From JAJUFS01 sp964599565 (GTDB lineage Bacteria > Pseudomonadota > Gammaproteobacteria > Natronospirales > JAJUFS01): DNA of 18,238 nt. Both the position numbers and the translations under genes were made by a program. The stretch's first letter is position 1; the number at the start of each line of letters is the position of its first letter. Positions 1 through 8,289 of the stretch are shown here, in pieces. Under the pieces are notes generated by a model, which made no database searches, was not told the DNA's origin, and saw nothing but the letters and a program-made list of their open reading frames with translations. The stretch is from assembly GCA_964599565.1 (NCBI GenBank), contig CAZRFE010000048.1, forward strand, positions 1 to 18,238, read 5' to 3'.

Positions 1-2
1 AC

Positions 3-2165
3 GAGCACGGCGAATCCGCAGGCTTCTCCACGTTCGACACCGCCATCACGCTGGGCGGCCCGATCGTGAAGGAAAAGCTGTGGTTCTTCGGTTCCTACCA
101 GTTCAAGAACCGCGAGGACGAGGTCGTCAACCCGGTGAACGGCGAGAATCTGCGCACGGTCAACACCGACCAGGACCTGGCGTTCTTCAAGGCCACCTGG
201 CAGGCGACCTACAACGACCGCGTGACGGCGACGTTCTTCAACGACCCGTACGAGCGTGATGGCTCCACGATCGCGACCACGCTGAACAACCGCGACACGA
301 TCCTCGAGCAGGGCGGCAACAACTACAAGCTCGAGTACACCCACGACTGGACGAGCATGCGATTGAACGCGTACGCGTTCGGCCACGAGGGCGAGCTGAC
401 CACCCGGTCCGTGAATCTCGATGCGCGCAACGACGTGGCGTTCATGGGCGGCACGCCGACCAACGCGGACCTGGACCAGGGCGGCGGCGGCGCGCTTGAC
501 GAAACCTGGCGCAACCGCGACGAGCTGGGCCTGACGCTGGAGTACTGGCTGGACACCTCATGGGGCAGCCACGCGATCAAGGCCGGTTACTCGCAGAGCG
601 AGAACGAGTACAGCGCGGACACGCGCTACACCGGCGCGGATCGCGCGCTTTACACGTCGATTGCGGCCGCCGATGCCGGCGTGACCTTCAACGAGTTCGT
701 CGGTGACGGCTGGATCGGTTTGCGCGACATAGGCCAGGCCGATGTCGTGCCTCGCATCCTGCCGGCAATCGATGCCAGTCCCGACAACGCGTATTTCGTC
801 GCACTGCTCGATACCAGTGGCGACGGCGAGGTCGATGCGGCCGAACTGGGCGCGCTCGTGTTCGACAGCACGGTGGGCAACCCGACGGGCCAGGTGAACA
901 ACTACCGCATCCAGCAGGAAGCGTATGCACCGTACACCGTGAACAGCGAAGGACGGACGCTCTACGTGCAGGACACCTGGACGCAGGATCAATGGACGGT
1001 GAATGCCGGCCTGCGCGCCGAGGAGTGGACGCATGTCGACTCGTTCGGCGATGAGATCTTCACCTTCGACTGGGAAATCGCCCCGCGCCTGAGCGTGGTG
1101 TATGACCTCGCGGGCGATGGCCGCAGCAAGGTCTGGGGTTTCTACGGCCGCTACTACGATCCGGTTCGCAACAACATGACGGACTTCGCCGGCGCCGGCG
1201 CAGGCCCGACCTACAACGAGCAGATCTTCATCGGCGACCGCTGGCTGACCTTCCGCTCGCGCGGCCCGGGTGATGCGAAGTTCGCGCCGACCACGAAGAC
1301 GCCGTACACGGATGAAATCCTGCTCGGTTACGCCACGACCTTCGGCACGGACATGAGCCTGTCGATGATCTACACCAGGCGCGAGACCCGCGACATCCTG
1401 GAAGACTACGACCTCGGCCTGTACTCCAACCCGAACGGCGATACGTCCGGCGGCGTGGCTGACGAGGATTCGCTCTTCTACCTGCCCTACTCCTACTTCG
1501 GCTTCGACTCGGCACCGCCGTTCAACTACGTGATCGGCACGCTGGCCGGCGGCGAGCGCAACTACCAGGGCGTGGAAGTCACGCTTCACAAGCAGTGGAG
1601 CAACAACTGGCAGGGCATGGTGTCGTATACCTGGAACGAGGCCGAAGGCAACACCAACTCGGACTCGAACGCGGACTACCAGGGCGACTGGATTGCGCTC
1701 GACCCGCGCGCGCCGAATGCCTATGGCGACCAGCCGGGCAACATCGAGCACCAGCTCAAGGCATGGGGTTCGTACACCTTCGACTTCGGCCTGGAGTTGA
1801 GCGGTGTGTTCAACTGGAACAGCGGCATTGTCTACAGCCGCACCCAGGAGATCTCGAGCCGTCACTTGCCGCTCATTGGCCCCGCACGCGAGTTTGGCGG
1901 TGTGGTCGACAACTACTTCCTGCCGGGTTCGATCGGCAGCGAAACGGCACCGGCCTACTACACGTTCGACGTGCGCGCGAAGTACACGCATGATCTGTCG
2001 GTTGGAGAACTCGAGCTCTTCCTCGATATCTTCAACATCTTCGACAACCAGGCGGCAATCGCCGAGCAGGGCCTCGTCGACGGCGACGGCGTGTATGCCT
2101 TCGGCGAAGCCATCGACTGGGTCGAACCGCGCCGTTTCTACCTGGGCGCGCGCTACTCGTTCTGA
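3..2165 (+). CDS. TonB-dependent outer-membrane receptor, Oar-like (C-terminal part; 5' end outside window)
   Basis: The reading frame is open from the left edge, giving 720 visible residues. The first in-window GTG, at 66, is internal, because the upstream codons already encode receptor sequence (TLGGPIVKEKLWFFGSYQ spans it). This GGPI-K-LWFFG segment marks the start of the barrel in TonB receptors of the Oar or carboxypeptidase-regulatory-like type. The rest shows alternating aromatic beta-strands (YTHDW, LGLTLEYW, LYVQDTWTQDQWTVNAGLR, FLDIFNIFDNQ) and ends in RRFYLGARYSF, a typical final barrel strand with terminal Phe. The family carries TonB-driven uptake of large or scarce ligands across the outer membrane; the substrate cannot be read here. 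The plug and signal peptide lie upstream of the window. An EF-hand-like loop (DTSGDGEVDAAE, nt 810-845) sits in a probable extracellular loop. A strong terminator follows, so it ends its transcription unit. Confidence 0.93.
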   Translation, partial: EHGESAGFSTFDTAITLGGPIVKEKLWFFGSYQFKNREDEVVNPVNGENLRTVNTDQDLAFFKATWQATYNDRVTATFFNDPYERDGSTIATTLNNRDTILEQGGNNYKLEYTHDWTSMRLNAYAFGHEGELTTRSVNLDARNDVAFMGGTPTNADLDQGGGGALDETWRNRDELGLTLEYWLDTSWGSHAIKAGYSQSENEYSADTRYTGADRALYTSIAAADAGVTFNEFVGDGWIGLRDIGQADVVPRILPAIDASPDNAYFVALLDTSGDGEVDAAELGALVFDSTVGNPTGQVNNYRIQQEAYAPYTVNSEGRTLYVQDTWTQDQWTVNAGLRAEEWTHVDSFGDEIFTFDWEIAPRLSVVYDLAGDGRSKVWGFYGRYYDPVRNNMTDFAGAGAGPTYNEQIFIGDRWLTFRSRGPGDAKFAPTTKTPYTDEILLGYATTFGTDMSLSMIYTRRETRDILEDYDLGLYSNPNGDTSGGVADEDSLFYLPYSYFGFDSAPPFNYVIGTLAGGERNYQGVEVTLHKQWSNNWQGMVSYTWNEAEGNTNSDSNADYQGDWIALDPRAPNAYGDQPGNIEHQLKAWGSYTFDFGLELSGVFNWNSGIVYSRTQEISSRHLPLIGPAREFGGVVDNYFLPGSIGSETAPAYYTFDVRAKYTHDLSVGELELFLDIFNIFDNQAAIAEQGLVDGDGVYAFGEAIDWVEPRRFYLGARYSF

Positions 2166-2199
2166 TTGAATCGAGAACCAGGTTCACCGACAGACGTGA

Positions 2200-2229
2200 A
2201 GCCGGGGCACTGCCCCGGCTTTTTTTTTC
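2200..2229 (+). terminator. Rho-independent terminator of the TonB receptor
   Basis: A perfect 9-bp stem, AGCCGGGGC (2200-2208) with GCCCCGGCT (2212-2220), closes a 3-nt loop and runs into an unbroken T tract to 2228. It begins 34 nt after the receptor stop codon. Confidence 0.93.
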
Positions 2230-2360
2230 TTCACGTTTACCGGAGCCACGGAAAAGAAACCGTCCACGCCGGTTCCGGGTCGCGGTCATTGCGCACGTGG
2301 CCATCTTTCATGCACGTCACGGCTCGCTGCGGTTTCAAGGACGCGTGGTTCGAAAACAGG

Positions 2361-2387
2361 ACGGCCGCCCAGGGGGCGGCCGTTTTC
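2361..2387. terminator. Probable terminator at the 3' end of the response-regulator gene, possibly bidirectional
   Basis: A 10-bp perfect stem, ACGGCCGCCC (2361-2370) with GGGCGGCCGT (2374-2383), has an AGG loop. On the plus strand it runs straight into TTTC. On the minus strand a TTTT run follows after a few other bases. It lies 60 nt downstream of the minus-strand response-regulator stop. The flanking GAAAAC (2352-2357) and GTTTTC (2382-2387) can extend an alternative stem. Between the two terminators the DNA is noncoding and contains only an imperfect hairpin at 2240-2278. Confidence 0.7.
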
Positions 2388-2446
2388 TATCGATGATGAA
2401 GCGGAGGTGCGAGTGGCGCCGTTGCCGGCAGGAAGCGTGCGCGTGT

Positions 2447-3109
2447 TCAGGCGGTGGCGGCGTCCCCGCTCGCGTAACCGTAGCGCAGTGCGTAGCGCAC
2501 GAGCCCTGGAACGTGGTGGATGCCAAGACGGTTCATCAGCATGACGCGATGGAATTCGACGGTCTTCGCGCTCAGGCCGAGGATGGACGCAATCTGCCGC
2601 GTCGACTTGCCGTCCGCGATCATGCGCAGCACCTGTTCCTGGCGCGCCGTCAGCGGCGCGTCGCTGCCACCCGCGCCCCACGCGTTCTGATCGTTGATCA
2701 GCACATGCGAGACATCGGGATGCAGGAAGGTCCTGCCGGCAAAGATGGTGTCCACCGCGAAGGCGATGTCCGATGCGGGCGAGGATTTCAGCATGTAGCC
2801 GTTGACGCGCAGGTTCAGCGCGCGCTGCACGCGGCCGCGGCCGAACTTGCCGGTGAGCACGAGCAGCGGCAGCGCAGGATGGCGTTCGCGGATCTCGGTG
2901 AGACCGGACAGTTCGCGCGTCTCGTCATCGAAGGGATCGACGATCACGAGATCCGGTGCGAGCGCGTCGATCTGCCGCAACGCCTGCGGTGGACGCACGA
3001 GCGCGTCGTGCACCACGTAGCCGGCGCGATCCGCCAGCACCGCGGCGATGCCTGCGCGCAGCAGGTCCTGTTCATCGACGATCAGTATTCGCTTTTTCAC
3101 GGCGGCCAC
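2447..3109 (-). CDS. Two-component response regulator, REC plus LuxR-type HTH (NarL/FixJ family)
   Basis: This 220-residue protein is normal length for the family. Residues about 7-123 form a receiver domain: acidic pocket D12/E13 (ILIVDEQD), phospho-acceptor D58 (LVIVDPF), switch Thr86 (LVLTG) and invariant Lys108 (GYMLKSS). Residues about 152-215 form a LuxR/GerE helix-turn-helix (LTARQEQVLRMIADGKST, then STRQIASILGLSAKTVEFH). It should be a cytoplasmic transcription factor switched by phosphorylation. No histidine kinase lies in the window, so it is an orphan here and its targets are unknown. The start is uncertain: GTG at 3109 (MAAVKKR) or GTG at 3100 (MKKRILIV). Neither has a strong Shine-Dalgarno sequence, and no in-frame ATG fits. 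It is transcribed away from the AraC-type gene across a 278-bp gap. Confidence 0.93.
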   Translation of the reverse strand: MAAVKKRILIVDEQDLLRAGIAAVLADRAGYVVHDALVRPPQALRQIDALAPDLVIVDPFDDETRELSGLTEIRERHPALPLLVLTGKFGRGRVQRALNLRVNGYMLKSSPASDIAFAVDTIFAGRTFLHPDVSHVLINDQNAWGAGGSDAPLTARQEQVLRMIADGKSTRQIASILGLSAKTVEFHRVMLMNRLGIHHVPGLVRYALRYGYASGDAATA

Positions 3110-3387
3110 TTTGCATGGAGTCGGAAAGAAAGCCGTCCGTGGCGATGCGTTTTACCGCATGTCCGGTGCGGGCACCGAAGCGCCGGCACCGCAACCCGTG
3201 CAAAGGAGGGGGGGTACGAACGGATTCCTCAGGTCCGCCCGTTTTTGCATCGGGAGCGGTGCAAGGGTAGGGCCGGGCCGCGTGCGCTTATAGAAGAAAA
3301 CCGACATTCCGCGTTCGTGAACTTTCGTGATCCCCATTTCCACGATTTCTCGCCTGTGCATTGCGGTTTCGGACACCGGATCGCCAC
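3110..3387. promoter_or_regulatory. Divergent intergenic region between the response regulator and the AraC-type gene
   Basis: No credible gene lies in this 278-bp gap, which must hold the promoters of both flanking regulators. Visible structures are short inverted repeats: ATGCG/CGCAT (3145-3149 and 3156-3160) and a TTGCA/TGCAA pair near 3245-3265. There is a TATAGA at about 3291 that could be a -10 element for the plus-strand gene, but no matching -35 was seen. None of these assignments is firm. Confidence 0.4.
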
Positions 3388-4263
3388 ATGCACGCATTCA
3401 GCATCGAGACGTACGCGCCAGCGCCGGATCTTGCCCGGCTCATCGCGTTTCACCAGTCGATGGACACGGATGCCGGCTGGCGGGAAATGTTCATCCCCGC
3501 GCCGTTCTGCAGTTTCATCTTCCGCTTCGGCGACGACGCGCTGGTCGCCGGCAGGCGTGGGCTGCGCGCACTGCCTCGGCACATGATCGCGACGCCGGGC
3601 TGCACGCCGGTTGCGATTCGTGCCGAAGGCGGCGTCGATGCGTTTCGCGTTGCGCTTTATCCGCACACCGTGGAATGCATCCTGCGGACGGGCGCAAGCA
3701 ATGTGCGCGACCGCGTGCTGGACGTTGCGGAATTCCTGGGACGTGACGGGGAAGCGCTGATCGGGCGCATGACCGAGGCGCGCGATACGTCAGCGCGCAT
3801 CGGTGCATTCGAACGCTGGCTGCGCGCGCGCGTTGAGGACGCGGCGATGCCGGTGCATGAGATGGATTACGCGGTGCGGCGGCTTGCGCGGAACGGCGAT
3901 GCGTGCCGCGTGCACGATCTCGCGCGCGAGCTCGGCATCGGTACGCGACAGCTGGAGCGCCGCTTCCTGCGTTCGGTGGGTCTCGGCCCGAAGCTTTTCC
4001 AGCGCGTTGCGCGCATCAACGCGGTGCTGCGCGATGCACGGCAGGGCGAGCCGGACTGGGCGTCGCTCGCCGCGCAGTTCGGTTTCTCGGACCAGTCGCA
4101 TCTTGTGCGCGAGTTCGTCGCGCTCGCCGGTGAAACGCCCGCCGCGAGCCTGCGAAGCGCGGGCGTGCTGCGTGCGGCATTCCAGGCACCGGCGCCGCGC
4201 ATGCGCGCCGCGCTTTCGCCCGCGGCTAGCGGGTATCCGAAGGCGATGCATCCGGCGGCGTGA
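3388..4263 (+). CDS. AraC-family transcriptional regulator
   Basis: This 291-residue protein starts at the ATG at 3388 (MHAFSIETYAP). The frame is open further upstream to a TTG at 3361, but the family's N-terminal domain starts naturally here. Residues 1 to about 150 resemble the ligand-binding-type N-terminal domain found in AraC proteins of the DUF6597 kind (DLARLIAFHQSMD, FIFRFGDDALV). Residues about 170-265 hold the double helix-turn-helix: VHDLARELGIGTRQLERRF, then WASLAAQFGFSDQSHLVREF with the family's second-HTH signature. It probably acts as a cytoplasmic activator or repressor; the effector and targets are unknown. Its last 38 nt overlap the end of the convergent kinase gene, with no terminator visible between them. 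The tail after about residue 265 is Ala/Pro-rich and probably disordered. Confidence 0.9.
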   Translation: MHAFSIETYAPAPDLARLIAFHQSMDTDAGWREMFIPAPFCSFIFRFGDDALVAGRRGLRALPRHMIATPGCTPVAIRAEGGVDAFRVALYPHTVECILRTGASNVRDRVLDVAEFLGRDGEALIGRMTEARDTSARIGAFERWLRARVEDAAMPVHEMDYAVRRLARNGDACRVHDLARELGIGTRQLERRFLRSVGLGPKLFQRVARINAVLRDARQGEPDWASLAAQFGFSDQSHLVREFVALAGETPAASLRSAGVLRAAFQAPAPRMRAALSPAASGYPKAMHPAA

Positions 4264-5674
4264 TCTTCCCGGTGCGCGCGCGCAGAAGTTCGCGCACAAG
4301 CGCCTCGCGCAGCGGCGATGCTTCCGCGGTGCGTGCAAGTTCGCGCGTCAGCAGGCGATGGGCCTGCTCATGCTGGCCGATGCCGTTGTACATGCGCGCG
4401 ATGTTCAGCAGCAGTTCGGCGCGCACCTCGGGCTGATCGGCAAGATCGCTTTCCGCCTGCTGCAGGCCGATGTCGAGCGCGCGCCGCACGGTGAGGTCGC
4501 GACCGAAGCCCGCGATGGGGTTGCCGAGCGCGAACAGGTCGATCATGAATTCCGTGATCTCATTCGCCTTGCGCGCTTCGCGCCGCGCGCGGTCGCGCTC
4601 GCTCGCAAGCAGCTGCGCCTGCCAGCCCGAGTAAAGCGTGAAACCGATCAGCGTGGCGGCCAGCAGCGTCACCATCGCGCTCGCCCCGCGATGCCGTGCG
4701 CCGAGCTTGCGCAGTGCATACAGGCGGCTCGGACGCGCGGCGCTGACCGGCCGGCACGCCAGGAAGCGCGCGAGGTCCGCGGCAAGCTCCGCCGCACTCG
4801 CATAACGCTGCGAAGGATTGCGGCTCAGCGCCTTCAATGTGATCCAGTCGAGTTCGTTCGCGACCTCGCGCAGCAATCCGCGCACCGTCGCGCCCCCGCA
4901 CCGCACGGCGTGCTGCTCGTCGCGTTGCGCGCGGATGGCATCGCTTGGCGACGGCGGTGCGGTGCGCAGGATGCGCTGCAGTTCGGAAAGCGATACCGCG
5001 CGGTCGTCCGGCAGATGCGGCGTCCGGCCGGCGAGCAGCTCATAGAGAATCACGCCGAGCGAGTAGATGTCGGAACGCGTATCGACATCGCGCCCTGCCT
5101 GCGCGAGTTCCGGACTCATGTAACCGGGGCTCGCGACGAATCCATCCTCCGCTGCAAGTTCGGCCGTTGCGCGCGCAATGCCGAAATCGATGATCTTCGG
5201 CTGCGGTTTGCCATCGACATCCGCAACGAGAATGTTCGACGGTTTGAGATCGAGATGGATCACGCCTTTCTGGTGCGCATGCTGTACGGCCTTGCATGTT
5301 TCGATCAGCAGCATCACGCGTTCATGCACGCCGGCCTGGCGTTCCCGGCAGTAATCCGCGAGTGCGACACCGGGCACGTATTCCATCGCGAAGTACGGCA
5401 GACCGTCGGCGGTCTCGCCCGCGTCGAACACGCGCGCGATGCCCGGATGGTCCATCATCGCCAGCAGCTGCGGCTCCTTCATGAAACGTTCACGCGCGCG
5501 CGGCGAATCCATGCCACGGCGCAGCACCTTGACCGCAACGCGCCGCCTGGCCGGCGCATGCTGCTCGCAGAGCCAGACATCGCCCATGCCGCCCTCGCCG
5601 AGACGATCCAGCACGCGATAGGGACCGATGGCATCCGGCAGGCCGTGCGGAAGATGTGCGGTCGGCGTCGTCAC
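4226..5674 (-). CDS. Membrane-anchored Ser/Thr protein kinase, non-RD, short C-terminal tail (third gene of the sigma/kinase operon)
   Basis: I place the start at GTG 5674, giving 482 residues. This GTG overlaps the upstream kinase's TGA as GTGA and has a strong GGAAGGAG Shine-Dalgarno 6 nt before it (5681-5688). The ORF is open to 5716, but that longer start is less likely. Kinase domain, residues about 18-305: glycine loop GEGGMGDV (26-33), VAVK Lys49, catalytic loop HLDLKPSN (140-147), DFG (163-165), SPGYMSPE (182-189), SDIYSLG (201-207). The catalytic-loop Arg is Leu (HLD, not HRD), so it is a non-RD kinase, though Asp142, Lys144 and Asn147 remain. One TM helix (about 331-349) anchors it, leaving about 130 residues outside the cytoplasm. 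That tail contains only a short TPR-like segment (410-450) homologous to the neighbouring kinase. It looks like a truncated duplicate of the upstream kinase and lacks that protein's N-terminal 65-residue extension. Confidence 0.93.
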   Translation of the reverse strand: MTTPTAHLPHGLPDAIGPYRVLDRLGEGGMGDVWLCEQHAPARRRVAVKVLRRGMDSPRARERFMKEPQLLAMMDHPGIARVFDAGETADGLPYFAMEYVPGVALADYCRERQAGVHERVMLLIETCKAVQHAHQKGVIHLDLKPSNILVADVDGKPQPKIIDFGIARATAELAAEDGFVASPGYMSPELAQAGRDVDTRSDIYSLGVILYELLAGRTPHLPDDRAVSLSELQRILRTAPPSPSDAIRAQRDEQHAVRCGGATVRGLLREVANELDWITLKALSRNPSQRYASAAELAADLARFLACRPVSAARPSRLYALRKLGARHRGASAMVTLLAATLIGFTLYSGWQAQLLASERDRARREARKANEITEFMIDLFALGNPIAGFGRDLTVRRALDIGLQQAESDLADQPEVRAELLLNIARMYNGIGQHEQAHRLLTRELARTAEASPLREALVRELLRARTGKITPPDASPSDTR

Positions 5675-8289
5675 GGGCAGCTCCTTCCCGCCTTGTCCGC
5701 GGCGGCCTGCTGCCACGCGGCGTAGAGTTCGGCGAGCGTTTGCGCATTCGCGCGCGTGCGGTCATGCGCATCACCGAGGCTGCGCGCGTACAGCGCCTGC
5801 GCCGCGCACAGTTCCTGCTCCGCGTCCGCGTAGCGCGCGCGTGCGAGCAGCGTCATGCCGAGCCCGCGCTGCGCGTTTGCGAGCATCCAGTGTTCCTCCG
5901 GCCATGCCTCGCGCAGTATTTCAATTGCCTGGCGGAACGTTTCTTCCGCAACCGCGGTGTCGCCCTCGCCCAGCTGCAGGTAACCGATGTTCTGCAGCGT
6001 TCCTGCGAAATCCGAGGATCGCGGGCCGTCAAGACGCGAATCGATGTCGAGCACGCGGCGGTACAGTTCGAGCGCTTCCTCACGCCGGCCCATGTGGTCG
6101 TAGACGCTGGCGAGATTGTTCAGCGTGATCGCGGTGCGCGTATGGTATTCGCCGACGGTGCGCACGGTGACGTCGAGCGCCTTCAGCAGCTCGCGTTCCG
6201 CGTTCGCATGATCGTCGAGCGCGAACAGCACGTAGCTGAGATCGCTGTATGCCATCGCGGTGGCGGGATGTTCCTCGCCGTAGATGCGGCGCGAGATGTC
6301 GAGCGTTTCCTCGACATACGTTCTCGCGCGCTCCGTTTCGCCCCGCATCGTCATTACCCACATCAGCACGCCGCGCGCGTAGATCACCTCCGGGCTGTAC
6401 TGCATGCCGGCATCGACGAGCAGCGCAATGCCGCGTTCAAGCAGCGGCTGCGCCTCATCGAAGCGCGAGGATTCCGCCAGGAGCTCGCCGAGACGCAGCA
6501 GTGCGAGACCGTGCGCAGGATCGTCCGGGTTGCTGTCACGCATGACGTCGCGCAGGAGACGTTCCGCGTCGGCATGTCTTGCCGTGCGCATGTACACCTC
6601 GCCGAGCAGCAACCGTGCGTACTGTTCGTCGATGCGCGCCTCGGCCGTGGCGGACAGTTCGAGCAACAGCGGTTCGGCATCGCGCGGACGGTCCTCGAGG
6701 ATCAGTGTCTGCGCACGCTCGAGATGAACGCGGCGCAGGAGTTCCGCGCTCACCGCATCGGCATCCCGCGTCGCGGTCGCCATCGCATCGGCGAGCGTCT
6801 GTTCGGCTTCCCTGTACAGTCCGAGTGCGTTGTAGACACGGCCGATGGCATGCAGCAGCGCAACCTGCACGTCCGGCTGCTGCGCAAGCCGTTCGAGCGC
6901 ACGATGTGCGCCGATATCCAGCGCTTCGCGGATGGCGAGATCGGGATGCGAAATGCTTCCGTCTTCGTTCGCGAACAGGTCGGCGAAGAACTCGCCCACC
7001 TGCCGCGCCTTCGCGGCCTGCTGGTTGGCGTAGTCGCGCTCTGCGGCAAGCGCGCGCGCCTGGACGTTCGTATACACGGTGAACGAAAGCAGCATGGCGA
7101 CAAGCAGCACGCCACAGGCGACGGCGGCGGCATTTCGCTTCAGGAACTTGCCGGCGAGGTAAAGCGGTCTTGCCCGTGCGGCGTCAACCGGTTCATCGGC
7201 GAGATGGCGCGCAACGTCTTCCGCGAGTTCGGTCGCGGATGCGTAGCGGCGCGCACGGTGTTTCTGCAGGGCCTTGAGCGCGATGGCATCGAGGTCGCCG
7301 CGCAGCTGTTGCGCAAGCGCGGCGGGACGCGCGAAACCGCAGGTCTGCGCATGTTCCGCGGCGTGTGCATGCGCCAGCAGCTTCGCGCTTGGCGGCAACA
7401 GCTCGCCGCTGCGCAACGTGCGCTGGATCTCCGGGAGCGAGAGCACGGAATCGGTGAAGCGATGCGGCACCGTGCCGCTGACGAGTTCGTACAGCACGAC
7501 GCCGAGCGAATAGATGTCGGCGCGCGTGTCGATGTCGACGGCGCCGATGTCCGCCTGCTCGGGACTCATGTATTCCGGCGTGCCGACGAGGTTTCCGGTG
7601 ATGGTGTGCAGCGTGCGCGCGGTGAGCTGCGCGCCGAGCGCCTTGGCGATGCCGAAGTCGATGATGCGCGGCACGGCGGTGTCGCCGTCGCGTACGACGA
7701 GAATGTTCGACGGCTTGATGTCGCGATGGATGACGCCTTTCTGGTGCGCATGCTGCACGGCGGCGCACAGCGTGATGAACAGCCGCAGCCGTTCCTTGAG
7801 CGACAGGCGATTCTCTCGGCAGTAACGCAGGAGCGGCACGCCCGGCACGTACTCCATCACGAAGTACGGCCACCCCGCCTCGCTCTCGCCGGCATCGAGC
7901 ATGCGCGCGATGTTCGCGTGCGTCATGAGCGCAAGCGCCTGGCGTTCCGCGTCGAAGCGCGCAAGCACTTCGCGCGTATCCATGCCGGCGCGCAATACCT
8001 TCACGGCCACCTTGCGGCTGACCGGCTGCGACTGCTCGCACAGGTAGACATCGCCCATGCCACCCTGGCCGAGGCGTTCAAGCACGTGGTATGCGCCGAT
8101 GCTCGCCGGCATTTCATCGGTGTCCGGCTGCTCGAGCAGCGGCATGTCGTGCGCCGCAAGCAGGCGGCGCAGCCGTGCAACGAGCGCTGCGTCCTGTGTT
8201 TCCAGGCGGGCGAGTTCGGCCTCGCGCGCGGCGTGGTCAAGCGCGATGAGATCGCCGAACAGCATGAATTCCGTGGATTGCATGTTCAT
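5671..8289 (-). CDS. Membrane-anchored Ser/Thr protein kinase with large C-terminal TPR domain (second gene of the sigma/kinase operon)
   Basis: This 872-residue protein starts at ATG 8289, which overlaps the sigma-factor stop as ATGA; a second ATG at 8283 is also possible. No strong Shine-Dalgarno is seen, so translational coupling is likely. Residues 1 to about 65 form a helical N-terminal extension seen in ECF-linked kinases. Kinase domain, residues about 66-365: GQGGMGDV (74-81), VAVK Lys97, HRDIKPSN (188-195, RD type), DFG (211-213), GTPEYMSPE (236-244), ADIYSLG. A TM helix at about 387-408 is followed by some 460 residues outside the membrane, rich in TPR-like helical pairs (about 470-860; for example LNNLASVYDHMGRREEALELY). 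The kinase faces the cytoplasm; the TPR part probably faces the periplasm and may sense a ligand or partner. The likely substrate is the ECF sigma factor encoded just upstream. Confidence 0.95.
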   Translation of the reverse strand: MNMQSTEFMLFGDLIALDHAAREAELARLETQDAALVARLRRLLAAHDMPLLEQPDTDEMPASIGAYHVLERLGQGGMGDVYLCEQSQPVSRKVAVKVLRAGMDTREVLARFDAERQALALMTHANIARMLDAGESEAGWPYFVMEYVPGVPLLRYCRENRLSLKERLRLFITLCAAVQHAHQKGVIHRDIKPSNILVVRDGDTAVPRIIDFGIAKALGAQLTARTLHTITGNLVGTPEYMSPEQADIGAVDIDTRADIYSLGVVLYELVSGTVPHRFTDSVLSLPEIQRTLRSGELLPPSAKLLAHAHAAEHAQTCGFARPAALAQQLRGDLDAIALKALQKHRARRYASATELAEDVARHLADEPVDAARARPLYLAGKFLKRNAAAVACGVLLVAMLLSFTVYTNVQARALAAERDYANQQAAKARQVGEFFADLFANEDGSISHPDLAIREALDIGAHRALERLAQQPDVQVALLHAIGRVYNALGLYREAEQTLADAMATATRDADAVSAELLRRVHLERAQTLILEDRPRDAEPLLLELSATAEARIDEQYARLLLGEVYMRTARHADAERLLRDVMRDSNPDDPAHGLALLRLGELLAESSRFDEAQPLLERGIALLVDAGMQYSPEVIYARGVLMWVMTMRGETERARTYVEETLDISRRIYGEEHPATAMAYSDLSYVLFALDDHANAERELLKALDVTVRTVGEYHTRTAITLNNLASVYDHMGRREEALELYRRVLDIDSRLDGPRSSDFAGTLQNIGYLQLGEGDTAVAEETFRQAIEILREAWPEEHWMLANAQRGLGMTLLARARYADAEQELCAAQALYARSLGDAHDRTRANAQTLAELYAAWQQAAADKAGRSCP

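Noticed and set aside
558..1991. 477-codon minus-strand ORF inside the TonB receptor
   Set aside because: The plus strand encodes a coherent beta-barrel. The minus-strand product is Val/Arg/Ala-rich and has no ribosome site or family resemblance.
2240..2278. Imperfect hairpin (CCGGAGCC/GGTTCCGG with inner ACGG/CCGT) considered as a small RNA
   Set aside because: It follows a strong terminator, and no promoter or U tract belonging to it was seen. It is probably incidental GC-rich pairing.
3803..5725. 640-codon plus-strand ORF spanning the AraC-type 3' end and the second kinase
   Set aside because: It crosses two well-supported genes in other frames and has Arg/Ala-rich composition without motifs.
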